From NCBI RefSeq assembly GCF_014522305.1, contig NZ_CP041982.1:5001-69000 (forward strand): 64,000 nt of DNA, written 5' to 3'. Below are positions 1 to 6,878 of this stretch, one piece after another. Under the pieces are notes generated by a model. That model worked only from the letters and a program-made list of their open reading frames with translations. It made no database searches and was not told the DNA's origin. Every line of letters starts with the position of its first letter. Within the stretch, counting starts at the first letter, position 1. A program made the position numbers and the translations under genes. The DNA is from Lactobacillus sp. PV034. Its GTDB lineage: Bacteria; Bacillota; Bacilli; Lactobacillales; Lactobacillaceae.

Positions 1-268
<268 letters not shown>

Positions 269-336
269 AAGCAAGAAGAGCTCAGCGGTTTTTTGCGAGA
301 GATTATATTTAGTTTTGAGTGTAAAAGCTCAAAAGA

Positions 337-454
337 GTACGGTGGCGAAAGCGAGAAGGATACACCTGTTCCCATGCCGAACACAGAAGTTAAGCTTCTC
401 CACGCCGAAAGTAGTTGGTGGGAAACTGCCTGCGAGGATAGGAAGTTGCCGTGC
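337..454 (+). rRNA. 5S ribosomal RNA
   Basis: Standard 5S core (cccatgccgaacacagaagttaag in the B/C region). The two ends, gtacgg and ccgtgc, can form the terminal helix. The gene follows the 23S end by about 70 bases and is identical to the copy at 14473-14590. Ends are set from the helix and may be off by one or two bases. Confidence 0.95.
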
Positions 455-462
455 TCAGACCT

Positions 463-535
463 GGAGGATTAGCTCAGCTGGGAGAGCATCTGCCTTACAA
501 GCAGGAGGTCACAGGTTCGAACCCTGTATCCTCCA
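463..535 (+). tRNA. tRNA-Val (anticodon TAC)
   Basis: Full cloverleaf with acceptor ggaggat/atcctcc and loop cttacaa. First of sixteen tRNAs directly behind the 5S gene. The same gene recurs at 14948-15020. No CCA is encoded, as for every tRNA in this window, so a CCA-adding enzyme is needed. Confidence 0.97.
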
Positions 536-538
536 TCT

Positions 539-611
539 GAGTCGTTAGCTCAGTTGGTAGAGCATCTGACTTTTAATCAGAGGGTCGGCAGTTCGAGACT
601 GCCACGACTCA
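539..611 (+). tRNA. tRNA-Lys (anticodon TTT)
   Basis: Cloverleaf with acceptor gagtcgt/acgactc, discriminator A and anticodon TTT in loop cttttaa. Three bases separate it from tRNA-Val. Confidence 0.97.
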
Positions 612-630
612 TTGGCCCTAATTTTAATAT

Positions 631-712
631 GCGGGTGTGGCGGAATTGGCAGACGCGCTAGATTTAGGTTCTAGTGTTTTCGGACGTGTGGGTTCAAGTC
701 CCACCACCCGTA
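631..712 (+). tRNA. tRNA-Leu (anticodon TAG)
   Basis: Class II tRNA with a long variable arm. Acceptor gcgggtg/cacccgt, anticodon TAG in loop tttaggt, discriminator A. Confidence 0.96.
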
Positions 713-736
713 TCTCGCCAATTACGGTAGAGCAAA

Positions 737-809
737 GCCGATTTAGCTCAGTTGGTAGAGCATCTGTCTTGTAAACAGGGGGTCGAAGGTTCGAATCCTT
801 TAATCGGCA
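737..809 (+). tRNA. tRNA-Thr (anticodon TGT)
   Basis: Cloverleaf with acceptor gccgatt/aatcggc and anticodon TGT in loop cttgtaa. Confidence 0.96.
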
Positions 810-827
810 TTACAACTTAATATATAT

Positions 828-899
828 GCGGAAGTAGTTCAGTGGTAGAACATCACCTTGCCATGGTGGGGGTCGCGGGTTCGAATCCCGTCTTCCGCT
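828..899 (+). tRNA. tRNA-Gly (anticodon GCC)
   Basis: Cloverleaf with acceptor gcggaag/cttccgc, anticodon GCC in loop ttgccat, discriminator T. Confidence 0.96.
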
Positions 900-911
900 T
901 ATCATTATCAT

Positions 912-997
912 GCCGGGGTGGCGGAACTGGCAGACGCACGGGACTTAAAATCCCGCGGTTGGTGACAACCGTACCGGTTCGATTCCGGTCCTCGGCA
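912..997 (+). tRNA. tRNA-Leu (anticodon TAA)
   Basis: Class II tRNA with a long variable arm. Acceptor gccgggg/cctcggc, anticodon TAA in loop cttaaaa. Confidence 0.96.
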
Positions 998-1006
998 TAT
1001 AATGAT

Positions 1007-1080
1007 GCACCCTTAGCGCAACTGGATAGAGTGTCTGACTACGAATCAGAAGGTTGAAGGTTCAAATCCTTCAGGGTGCA
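1007..1080 (+). tRNA. tRNA-Arg (anticodon ACG)
   Basis: Cloverleaf with acceptor gcaccct/agggtgc and anticodon ACG. The A34 is expected to be deaminated to inosine, as known for bacterial tRNA-Arg(ACG). Confidence 0.96.
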
Positions 1081-1085
1081 CATTT

Positions 1086-1159
1086 CGGGAAGTGGCTCAG
1101 TTTGGTAGAGCACCTGGTTTGGGACCAGGGGGTCGCAGGTTCGAATCCTGTCTTCCCGA
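1086..1159 (+). tRNA. tRNA-Pro (anticodon TGG)
   Basis: Cloverleaf with acceptor cgggaag/cttcccg and anticodon TGG in loop tttggga. Confidence 0.96.
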
Positions 1160-1179
1160 TTGTAACTTGGTTACATTTT

Positions 1180-1253
1180 GGCGGTGTAGCTCAGCTGGCT
1201 AGAGCGTCCGGTTCATACCCGGGAGGTCGAGGGTTCGATCCCCCCCGCCGCTA
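1180..1253 (+). tRNA. tRNA-Met, elongator (anticodon CAT)
   Basis: CAT anticodon in loop ttcatac; acceptor ggcggtg/cgccgct. It lacks the C1-A72 mismatch of initiators and the C4-G69/C5-G68 pairs used by TilS, so of the three CAT tRNAs here it is best read as the elongator Met. That assignment is inferred. Confidence 0.88.
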
Positions 1254-1258
1254 TACTT

Positions 1259-1332
1259 GGACCTTTAGCTCAGTTGGTTAGAGCAGACGGCTCATAACCG
1301 TCGGGTCGTAGGTTCGAGTCCTACAAGGTCCA
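1259..1332 (+). tRNA. tRNA-Ile2 (anticodon CAT, lysidine type, probable)
   Basis: CAT anticodon in loop ctcataa. The acceptor ggacctt/aaggtcc gives C4-G69 and C5-G68, features recognised by the lysidine synthetase TilS. It is therefore probably the AUA-reading isoleucine tRNA rather than a Met tRNA. Inference from identity elements. Confidence 0.78.
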
Positions 1333-1359
1333 TTTTGGACTTTATTTTTTTATTATAAT

Positions 1360-1433
<74 letters not shown>

Positions 1434-1436
1434 TAT

Positions 1437-1509
1437 GGTCCCTTGGTGTAGGGGTTATCACGCCTCCCTGTCACGGAGGAGATCACCGGTCCGAATCCGG
1501 TAGGGACCG
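1437..1509 (+). tRNA. tRNA-Asp (anticodon GTC)
   Basis: Cloverleaf with acceptor ggtccct/agggacc, discriminator G and anticodon GTC. Second gene of the repeated fMet-Asp-Phe block. Confidence 0.96.
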
Positions 1510-1515
1510 TAAAAT

Positions 1516-1588
1516 GGCTCGGTAGCTCAGTTGGTAGAGCAAAGGATTGAAGCTCCTTGTGTCGGCGGTTCGATTCCGTCCCGCGCCA
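1516..1588 (+). tRNA. tRNA-Phe (anticodon GAA)
   Basis: Anticodon GAA in loop ttgaagc. Acceptor strands ggctcgg and ccgcgcc pair except at position 4 (T) against 69 (C), an unusual internal mismatch also present in the second copy at 2872-2944. Otherwise a normal cloverleaf. Confidence 0.94.
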
Positions 1589-1604
1589 TTCTTTGTTTAA
1601 TTTT

Positions 1605-1675
1605 GCGGGTATAGTTTAGTGGTAAAACGAAAGCCTTCCAAGCTTTAGTCGCGAGTCCGATTCTCGTTACCCGCT
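1605..1675 (+). tRNA. tRNA-Gly (anticodon TCC)
   Basis: Cloverleaf with acceptor gcgggta/tacccgc, anticodon TCC in loop cttccaa, discriminator T. Confidence 0.95.
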
Positions 1676-1680
1676 TTAAT

Positions 1681-1755
<75 letters not shown>

Positions 1756-1757
1756 TT

Positions 1758-1847
1758 GGAGACTTACTCAAGTGGCTGAAGAGGCGCCCCTGCTAAGGGT
1801 GTAGGTCGGTTTATACCGGCGCGAGGGTTCGAATCTCTCAGTCTCCG
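1758..1847 (+). tRNA. tRNA-Ser (anticodon GCT)
   Basis: Class II tRNA with a long variable arm. Acceptor ggagact/agtctcc, discriminator G, anticodon GCT. Last gene of the first tRNA run. Confidence 0.95.
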
Positions 1848-1924
1848 TATAATTCTTTATAAACGTTGATATATCAGCATTTATTTTTTTATGTACAGAA
1901 AGCGTACAGAATAATTTGTATTTG

Positions 1925-1948
1925 AGTACCCGGAAGGGTGCTTTTTTA
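1925..1948 (+). terminator. Rho-independent terminator after the first tRNA run
   Basis: Seven-pair stem agtaccc/gggtgct (one G-T pair) around a ggaa tetraloop, followed by a run of T. It sits 78 bases after tRNA-Ser and should end the rRNA-tRNA transcript. Confidence 0.8.
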
Positions 1949-1987
1949 ATAAATAGAATTTTTATACTCTTTGAAATAAAGTACTCA

Positions 1988-2020
1988 GAATCAAGCAAAA
2001 ACAGGCTTGATTCTTTTTTT
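1988..2020 (+). terminator. Second terminator-like hairpin
   Basis: Perfect nine-pair stem gaatcaagc/gcttgattc with a short loop, followed by seven T. It may back up the terminator at 1925 or end transcription of something lost from this spacer. Confidence 0.7.
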
Positions 2021-2111
2021 AAGCCTAATAGAGCTTAATAGTCAAAATTCAAAAATAATCGAGTATACTGACTATCTCATTAGAAATATGTAACTTCCTT
2101 AGGAGAATACT

Positions 2112-2328
2112 ATGAACTCTTATAAAAGGGATTTAAAGATGTATTTTAAGAATCAAAGAAAAGTCAAAGTAAAGCCGTAGTATGGCTGTTTTCGCTAAAG
2201 ATTGACATATAAAGAATTTGATTTGCAGATGTATTAATAAATTGAAAGAAGTCCCTACATTTGAATTTATAATGTATCTTTTGGCTGTTTATAAAGTCAG
2301 ATTTAAGTCTCTACGAGAAACATATTAA
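2112..2328 (+). pseudogene. Possible decayed small gene
   Basis: An ATG at 2112 has a good ribosome-binding site (ttaggag) and opens a 22-codon frame ending at 2180. A second open stretch in another frame ends at 2328 and reads like protein (it contains LKEVPTFEFIMYLLAVYKV), but it has no good start. Together they may be a small DNA-binding protein broken by frameshifts. I do not recognise the family, and chance is a real alternative. Confidence 0.22.
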
Positions 2329-2389
2329 ATTTTTCTTTTAAGACTTGTTGCATTGTAATAAAGGAATACAAAAATTATATAAAAAATGC

Positions 2390-2418
2390 TTGCAATAATT
2401 ATTTCAATTTAGTATTAT
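2390..2418 (+). promoter_or_regulatory. Upstream promoter of the second tRNA run
   Basis: TTGCAA (2390-2395), 17-base spacer, TATTAT (2413-2418). It lies 72 bases before a second promoter, an arrangement common for stable RNA operons. Confidence 0.7.
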
Positions 2419-2461
2419 TTATATTGCTGATGCGGAAGGAATTAGTTAAATAAAATTCTTC

Positions 2462-2490
2462 TTGACAAGGAATACTTCTTCCTGTATTAT
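2462..2490 (+). promoter_or_regulatory. Main promoter of the second tRNA run
   Basis: Consensus TTGACA (2462-2467), 17-base spacer, TATTAT (2485-2490). It is 30 bases upstream of tRNA-Glu and should drive the eleven tRNAs from 2520 to 3459. Confidence 0.85.
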
Positions 2491-2519
2491 AAATAATTGC
2501 GTTAGCACTTATAAAGTTC

Positions 2520-2591
2520 GACCCGTTGGTCAAGTGGTTAAGACACCGCCCTTTCACGGCGGTAACATGAGTTCAAATCTCGTACGGGTCA
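2520..2591 (+). tRNA. tRNA-Glu (anticodon TTC)
   Basis: Cloverleaf with acceptor gacccgt/acgggtc and anticodon TTC. Identical to the copy at 14871-14942. Confidence 0.97.
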
Positions 2592-2616
2592 TTCCTGAAA
2601 TCAGGAAATTAAAAAT

Positions 2617-2707
2617 GGAGGATTACCCAAGTCCGGCTGAAGGGAACGGTCTTGAAAACCGTCAGGCGGGTTTTGCCCGCGCGTGGGTTCGAATCCCACA
2701 TCCTCCT
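2617..2707 (+). tRNA. tRNA-Ser (anticodon TGA)
   Basis: Class II tRNA with a long variable arm. Acceptor ggaggat/atcctcc, anticodon TGA. The base after the acceptor is T, whereas the other two tRNA-Ser genes in this window have G. Confidence 0.94.
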
Positions 2708-2715
2708 TATATAAT

Positions 2716-2789
<74 letters not shown>

Positions 2790-2792
2790 TAT

Positions 2793-2865
2793 GGTCCCTT
2801 GGTGTAGGGGTTATCACGCCTCCCTGTCACGGAGGAGATCACCGGTCCGAATCCGGTAGGGACCG
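2793..2865 (+). tRNA. tRNA-Asp (anticodon GTC), second copy
   Basis: Identical to 1437-1509, including flanking spacers. Confidence 0.96.
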
Positions 2866-2871
2866 TAAAAT

Positions 2872-2944
2872 GGCTCGGTAGCTCAGTTGGTAGAGCAAAG
2901 GATTGAAGCTCCTTGTGTCGGCGGTTCGATTCCGTCCCGCGCCA
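2872..2944 (+). tRNA. tRNA-Phe (anticodon GAA), second copy
   Basis: Identical to 1516-1588, including the T4/C69 acceptor mismatch. Confidence 0.94.
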
Positions 2945-2948
2945 TTCT

Positions 2949-3030
2949 GGAGGCCTAGCGAAGTGGCTAAACGCGGCGGTCTGTAAAACCGCTCTCTCTG
3001 AGTTCGGTGGTTCGAATCCACTGGCCTCCA
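2949..3030 (+). tRNA. tRNA-Tyr (anticodon GTA)
   Basis: Class II-like tRNA with an extended variable arm. Acceptor ggaggcc/ggcctcc and anticodon GTA in loop ctgtaaa. Confidence 0.95.
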
Positions 3031-3037
3031 TTTAAAT

Positions 3038-3108
3038 AGGGATATCGTATAAAGGTAGTACATCGGTCTCCAAAACCGCTAGTGTGGGTTCAATTCCTAC
3101 TATCCCTG
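3038..3108 (+). tRNA. tRNA-Trp (anticodon CCA)
   Basis: Cloverleaf with acceptor agggata/tatccct, discriminator G and anticodon CCA. Confidence 0.94.
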
Positions 3109-3122
3109 TTTTAATATTTCAC

Positions 3123-3196
3123 GGCGGAATTGGTGAAGCGGTTAACACACCGGTTTGTGGATCCGGCATGCGTGGGTTCGATCCCCACATTCCGCC
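3123..3196 (+). tRNA. tRNA-His (anticodon GTG)
   Basis: Acceptor gcggaat/attccgc with an extra G at position -1 opposite C73, the signature of tRNA-His. Anticodon GTG. Confidence 0.95.
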
Positions 3197-3201
3197 CTAA
3201 C

Positions 3202-3261
3202 ATTGGGATGGAGCCATACACATGGCAATAACTTTTATTGGTTATTATCCCAATTTTTTTA
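3202..3261 (+). ncRNA. Branched hairpin element ending in a T-run, between tRNA-His and tRNA-Cys
   Basis: Outer stem attgggat (3202-3209) pairs perfectly with atcccaat (3247-3254). It encloses two hairpins, gccat/atggc and aataac/gttatt, and seven T follow. The outline resembles a tRNA lacking the T-arm. It could be an unusually branched terminator, a tRNA remnant or a small structured RNA. Function unknown. Confidence 0.45.
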
Positions 3262-3272
3262 TATCAGAATTT

Positions 3273-3343
3273 GGCGGTGTAGCCAAGTGGTAAGGCACGG
3301 GTCTGCAAAACCTTGATCACCGGTTCAAATCCGGTCACCGCCT
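3273..3343 (+). tRNA. tRNA-Cys (anticodon GCA)
   Basis: Cloverleaf with acceptor ggcggtg/caccgcc, discriminator T (usual for Cys) and anticodon GCA in loop ctgcaaa. Confidence 0.95.
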
Positions 3344-3375
3344 TTGCCTGAATATTCTGATTTCTATTTTAATAT

Positions 3376-3459
3376 GGCGGTGTGGCGGAATTGGCAGACG
3401 CGCCAGACTCAAAATCTGGTGTCCCCTGGGACGTATCGGTTCGACCCCGATCACCGCTA
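3376..3459 (+). tRNA. tRNA-Leu (anticodon CAA)
   Basis: Class II tRNA with a long variable arm. Acceptor ggcggtg/caccgct, anticodon CAA in loop ctcaaaa. Last gene of this tRNA run. Confidence 0.94.
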
Positions 3460-3482
3460 TAATTATTCAGACATTCTGGCAA

Positions 3483-3518
3483 AAAGAACGTGGGTAATCT
3501 TGCTCACGTTCTTTTTTT
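3483..3518 (+). terminator. Terminator of the second tRNA run
   Basis: Ten-pair stem aaagaacgtg/cacgttcttt with a 12-base loop, followed by further T. Ends the tRNA transcript before the lipid glycosyltransferase operon. Confidence 0.88.
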
Positions 3519-3526
3519 GTATCAAA

Positions 3527-3555
3527 TTGCATGTCTGGTGTAACATCTTTATAAT
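3527..3555 (+). promoter_or_regulatory. Promoter of the glycolipid/LTA operon
   Basis: TTGCAT (3527-3532), 17-base spacer, TATAAT (3550-3555), followed by a ggagg ribosome-binding site six bases before the ATG at 3577. Confidence 0.75.
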
Positions 3556-3576
3556 ATCTCTATATGGAGGTTTTTT

Positions 3577-4743
3577 ATGAATATTGGTCTTTTCACAGAT
3601 ACTTACTTTCCACAAATTTCAGGAGTAGCTACTTCAATTCAAACTTTAAAGAATGCTTTAGAAGCACGTGGTCATTCAGTATTTATATTTACAACTACAG
3701 ATCCTCATTTACCAAAGGGGTCTGTTGAGCCTAATGTTTTTAGAGTAGCTAGTGTACCTTTTGTCTCTTTTACTGATAGAAGAATCGCGTTTAGAGGTGT
3801 TTTCCAGGCAACTAAGATTGCTAAGGAAGTTAAACTTGATGTAGTGCATACTCAAACAGAATTCTCAATGGGAATGATCGGAAAATATGTAGCAAAATCT
3901 CTTAATATTCCAGCTATTCATACTTACCACACCAATTATGAAGATTATTTACACTATGTTTTAAATGGCCATTTGTTAAAGCCATATCATGTAAAACAAT
4001 TTGTTAAAGCTTATTTGCACAGTATGCAAGGTGTAATTGCACCAAGTGAGCAAACGAGAAAAACTTTAAAAGGTTATGGTGTAAAAACTCCAATGAGAAT
4101 AATTTCAACTGGAGTAGATTTGCATAGCATTAATGAAAATCCAAAAAGAGATGTTAGACAAGATCTAGGATTAACAGATCGAGATTTGGTTTTATTAACT
4201 CTTAGCCGTGTTGCGCCAGAGAAGAAGATTGATCATTTGATTCAAAGTTTACCTCGAATTTTAAAAGAGGTTCCTAATGTAAAATTAGTTATTGCTGGTG
4301 ATGGTCCAGCGATGGAAGATTTACAAGACCTAACCCATAACTTAAATCTTGAAGATAAAGTAATTTTTTCTGGAAATGTGGAACACAGTGATGTGGGGAA
4401 TTACTATCGTATGGCAGATTTATTTGTTTCAGCTAGCGATACAGAAACGCAGGGATTGACATATATTGAAGCACTCGCTGCAGGTACACCTTGTGTTGTA
4501 TTTTCAACGGATTATACTCAAGATATTTTTAGTGAACCAGAACTAGGAAGAATTTTTAAATCTCAAGCTGAAATGGAAAGAGATATTATTGAACTTCTAC
4601 GTAAAAAGCAATTTACTATTTCTAAAAATATTTTGCATAAAACTTTAGATAAAGTTACGGCTAGTTCATTTGGAGAAAATGTTGAAAAATTTTATTTAGA
4701 TGCAATTACAGAACTAAAAGCAAATGAGGTAAAAAATGATTAG
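3577..4743 (+). CDS. Diacylglycerol glucosyltransferase, GT4 family (LTA anchor glycolipid, first step)
   Basis: A 388-residue GT-B enzyme. Residues 1-20 carry the family-type start FTDTYFPQISGVATS, and an E-x7-E motif lies at about E290-E298, typical of retaining GT4 enzymes. By homology to LafA/BgsB and Acholeplasma MGS-type enzymes it should move glucose from UDP-glucose to diacylglycerol on the inner membrane face, making the first glycolipid of the lipoteichoic acid anchor. The next gene, a second glycosyltransferase, starts 8 bases before its stop. The start is fixed by ggagg at six bases. The sugar is inferred from the family and the operon. Confidence 0.85.
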   Translation: MNIGLFTDTYFPQISGVATSIQTLKNALEARGHSVFIFTTTDPHLPKGSVEPNVFRVASVPFVSFTDRRIAFRGVFQATKIAKEVKLDVVHTQTEFSMGMIGKYVAKSLNIPAIHTYHTNYEDYLHYVLNGHLLKPYHVKQFVKAYLHSMQGVIAPSEQTRKTLKGYGVKTPMRIISTGVDLHSINENPKRDVRQDLGLTDRDLVLLTLSRVAPEKKIDHLIQSLPRILKEVPNVKLVIAGDGPAMEDLQDLTHNLNLEDKVIFSGNVEHSDVGNYYRMADLFVSASDTETQGLTYIEALAAGTPCVVFSTDYTQDIFSEPELGRIFKSQAEMERDIIELLRKKQFTISKNILHKTLDKVTASSFGENVEKFYLDAITELKANEVKND

Positions 4744-5779
4744 AATAAATATGTTTTCCGAAGCTGATTCAGTAAAGGGTCAGGGAGTAGGATCAGCCTA
4801 TAATGAATTAATGCGGTTAATGAGAAAAGACTTAGTTGATGATTTTTATGTAACAGTGAATAGATATGGGAAAAGTGATTTAACCCATTATCATACAATC
4901 AATCCAACATATTTTGCTAATAGCTTTTCGCCAAGTCGGGGAAGAAAAATTGGATATGTACATTTTTTACCAGAGACTTTAGAAGGTTCAATAAAATTGC
5001 CAGGGTTTGCTAAAAATGTATTTTATAAATATGTAGTAGATTTTTATGATCGGATGGATCAAATAGTAGTAGTAAATCCAATGTTTATTGAAAAATTGGC
5101 AAATCACGGAATTGATTCTCAAAAAGTTAAATATATTCCAAATTTTGTTTCAAAAGAAGAATTTTATGAACAGACGCAGGAAGAAAAAAATGCTTTTAGA
5201 AATAAACTAGGGATTCCATTAGATAAATTCATTGTATTTGGAGATGGTCAAGTACAAGAGCGTAAGGGAGTTGCAGATTTTGCTAAGCTTGCTCAAGCAA
5301 ATCCTGATATTCAATTTATCTGGGCAGGGGGCTTTTCATTTGGTATGATCACTGATGGATATGACCGTTTAAAGGAATTAGTAAAGAATCCTCCAAAAAA
5401 CTTAATTTTTACTGGGATAGTTGAACGTCAGGAGTTAGTAAATTACTTAAATATAGCTGATCTCTTTTTGTTACCCTCATATGATGAATTATTTCCAATG
5501 TCTGTACTCGAAGCTTTTTCAACCCATACTCCTGTTTTGCTTCGTGATTTAGAATTATATAAAGCAATAATTGATGGTTATTATGCGCAAGGAAAGGGCT
5601 TTACAGAACTAAATGCTCAAATTAAAAATTTCGTTAAACATCCGGAATTATTAGCTAAATATAAATTACTTTCTCAAAAGGCCAGTGAGCAATATTCAGA
5701 AGAGAATCTAGCAAAAATTTGGCGAGAATTTTATCTGTCTCAATATGAAATCGGAAAAAAAGTAGGACAAATTAAATAA
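4736..5779 (+). CDS. Second glycolipid glycosyltransferase, GT4 family (CpoA/LafB-like)
   Basis: A 347-residue GT4 glycosyltransferase overlapping the previous gene by 8 bases. The N-terminus INMFSEADSVKGQGVGSAY is typical of the CpoA/LafB/BgsA group, and E-x7-E lies at about E251-E259. Members add a second hexose (galactose or glucose by species) to glucosyl-diacylglycerol, giving the dihexosyl anchor of lipoteichoic acid. Tight translational coupling to its neighbours fits a shared pathway. Which hexose is used cannot be told from sequence. Confidence 0.83.
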   Translation: MIRINMFSEADSVKGQGVGSAYNELMRLMRKDLVDDFYVTVNRYGKSDLTHYHTINPTYFANSFSPSRGRKIGYVHFLPETLEGSIKLPGFAKNVFYKYVVDFYDRMDQIVVVNPMFIEKLANHGIDSQKVKYIPNFVSKEEFYEQTQEEKNAFRNKLGIPLDKFIVFGDGQVQERKGVADFAKLAQANPDIQFIWAGGFSFGMITDGYDRLKELVKNPPKNLIFTGIVERQELVNYLNIADLFLLPSYDELFPMSVLEAFSTHTPVLLRDLELYKAIIDGYYAQGKGFTELNAQIKNFVKHPELLAKYKLLSQKASEQYSEENLAKIWREFYLSQYEIGKKVGQIK

Positions 5780-6792
5780 TGAATAAAAAACATTTACTGG
5801 GTGTACTGATAGTTTTAAGTATTAGTGGAGCAGTAATTTTTCATGAGTTAAAGACAACTAATATAGCTCAATTAATTTCAGCAGCTAAGAATATAAATTT
5901 TTTCTTTTTTGGTTTAGTATTACTTGTAATGCTAATTTCCTATGTTTTTGAAGCAAGCATTATTGCTGTGTTGGAACATCAGAAAAATGAGCCTAAACGG
6001 TCAAAGTGGTCATTTTTTAGAATTCCCTTAATTCAAGCTTTATTTAATGCAATTACACCAATGTCTACTGGTGGACAACCGTCTCAATTGATTGCAATGA
6101 TTCAAATGGGAATTGAAGGTGGACGTGCAACATCGATTTTATTGATGAAGTTTATCATTTATCAAATTTGTGTATTTTTCGCCTATGTTTCTACTATTAT
6201 CTTTGGTTTTCACTTAGTTATTCAGAAATTTAAGGGGTTAGCTCTCTTTATCTTAATTGGTTTTATTATTCATATTTCCTCTATTATTTTTCTTCTTGCT
6301 ATCATGTTTGCTTATTCCTGGACAAAAAAAGCAACCCTGTGGATTATGAATTTGTTAGAAAAAATCTTTAAGAAATCTACTGTTGCTAAGTGGCGAAAAA
6401 GCACCATGGAACAAATAGATTCCTTTTATAAGGAGGGACAAAATTTAAAAAGGGAGAAATTCAAGCTTATTGGTGCCACAGGGTTAACAATTGGCCAACT
6501 TTTATGCTTTTATTCAATTCCGTATCTAATCTTGTTAGCTTTAAATGTGTCTACTTCTTGGGTTAATGTAACACAAATGAATATTATGATTATTATGTTT
6601 ATGGCAATCATTCCAATTCCTGGGGCTTCTGGTGGAGCTGAATTTAGTTTTCAAACTTTATTTTCTACCTTTGTAAGTTCAAATATTATTTTAGTTTTAG
6701 GAATGTTTTTGTGGCGGTTTACTACATACTTCTTTGGCATGATTTTAGGAATCTTTGGCTGGATATTTAAACCAAAGAAGGTTAAAGCATAA
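5779..6792 (+). CDS. Flippase-like integral membrane protein (UPF0104/LPG-synthase TM family)
   Basis: A 337-residue protein with about eight hydrophobic segments, including TM helices near residues 5-22 and 40-62, and a conserved P-MSTGGQPSQ stretch near residue 95. This matches the LPG synthase transmembrane/UPF0104 family, often annotated as flippase-like. The start ATG overlaps the stop of the glycosyltransferase by one base. Its place between anchor-glycolipid enzymes and an LTA polymerase suggests a role in moving or handling glycolipid across the membrane, as proposed for similarly placed genes. It lacks the cytosolic aminoacyl-transfer domain of MprF. Confidence 0.75.
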   Translation: MNKKHLLGVLIVLSISGAVIFHELKTTNIAQLISAAKNINFFFFGLVLLVMLISYVFEASIIAVLEHQKNEPKRSKWSFFRIPLIQALFNAITPMSTGGQPSQLIAMIQMGIEGGRATSILLMKFIIYQICVFFAYVSTIIFGFHLVIQKFKGLALFILIGFIIHISSIIFLLAIMFAYSWTKKATLWIMNLLEKIFKKSTVAKWRKSTMEQIDSFYKEGQNLKREKFKLIGATGLTIGQLLCFYSIPYLILLALNVSTSWVNVTQMNIMIIMFMAIIPIPGASGGAEFSFQTLFSTFVSSNIILVLGMFLWRFTTYFFGMILGIFGWIFKPKKVKA

Positions 6793-6878
6793 TTATCTAT
6801 AAATTTTAATAAATTTACTTTCATTTGTACTGCGAATAGTAGTACTATCAAAAAAGAGAATTTTTGATGGAGGGAATT

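Larger units (their letters stand above)
1848..2519. other. Gene-poor spacer between two tRNA runs
   Basis: No convincing intact gene lies here. From left to right it holds a small hairpin (tgtac/gtaca, about 1892-1908), the terminator of the first tRNA run (1925-1948), a second terminator-like hairpin (1988-2020), a possible decayed small gene (2112-2328), and two tandem promoters (2390-2418 and 2462-2490) for the tRNA run beginning at 2520. Confidence 0.7.

Noticed and set aside
1892..1908. Small tgtac/gtaca hairpin in the tRNA spacer
   Set aside because: Too short and lacking a T-run; likely chance in AT-rich DNA.
6864..6878. Upstream TTG/ATG start for ltaS
   Set aside because: The ggaggg ribosome site overlaps those codons and is correctly spaced for ATG 6879.
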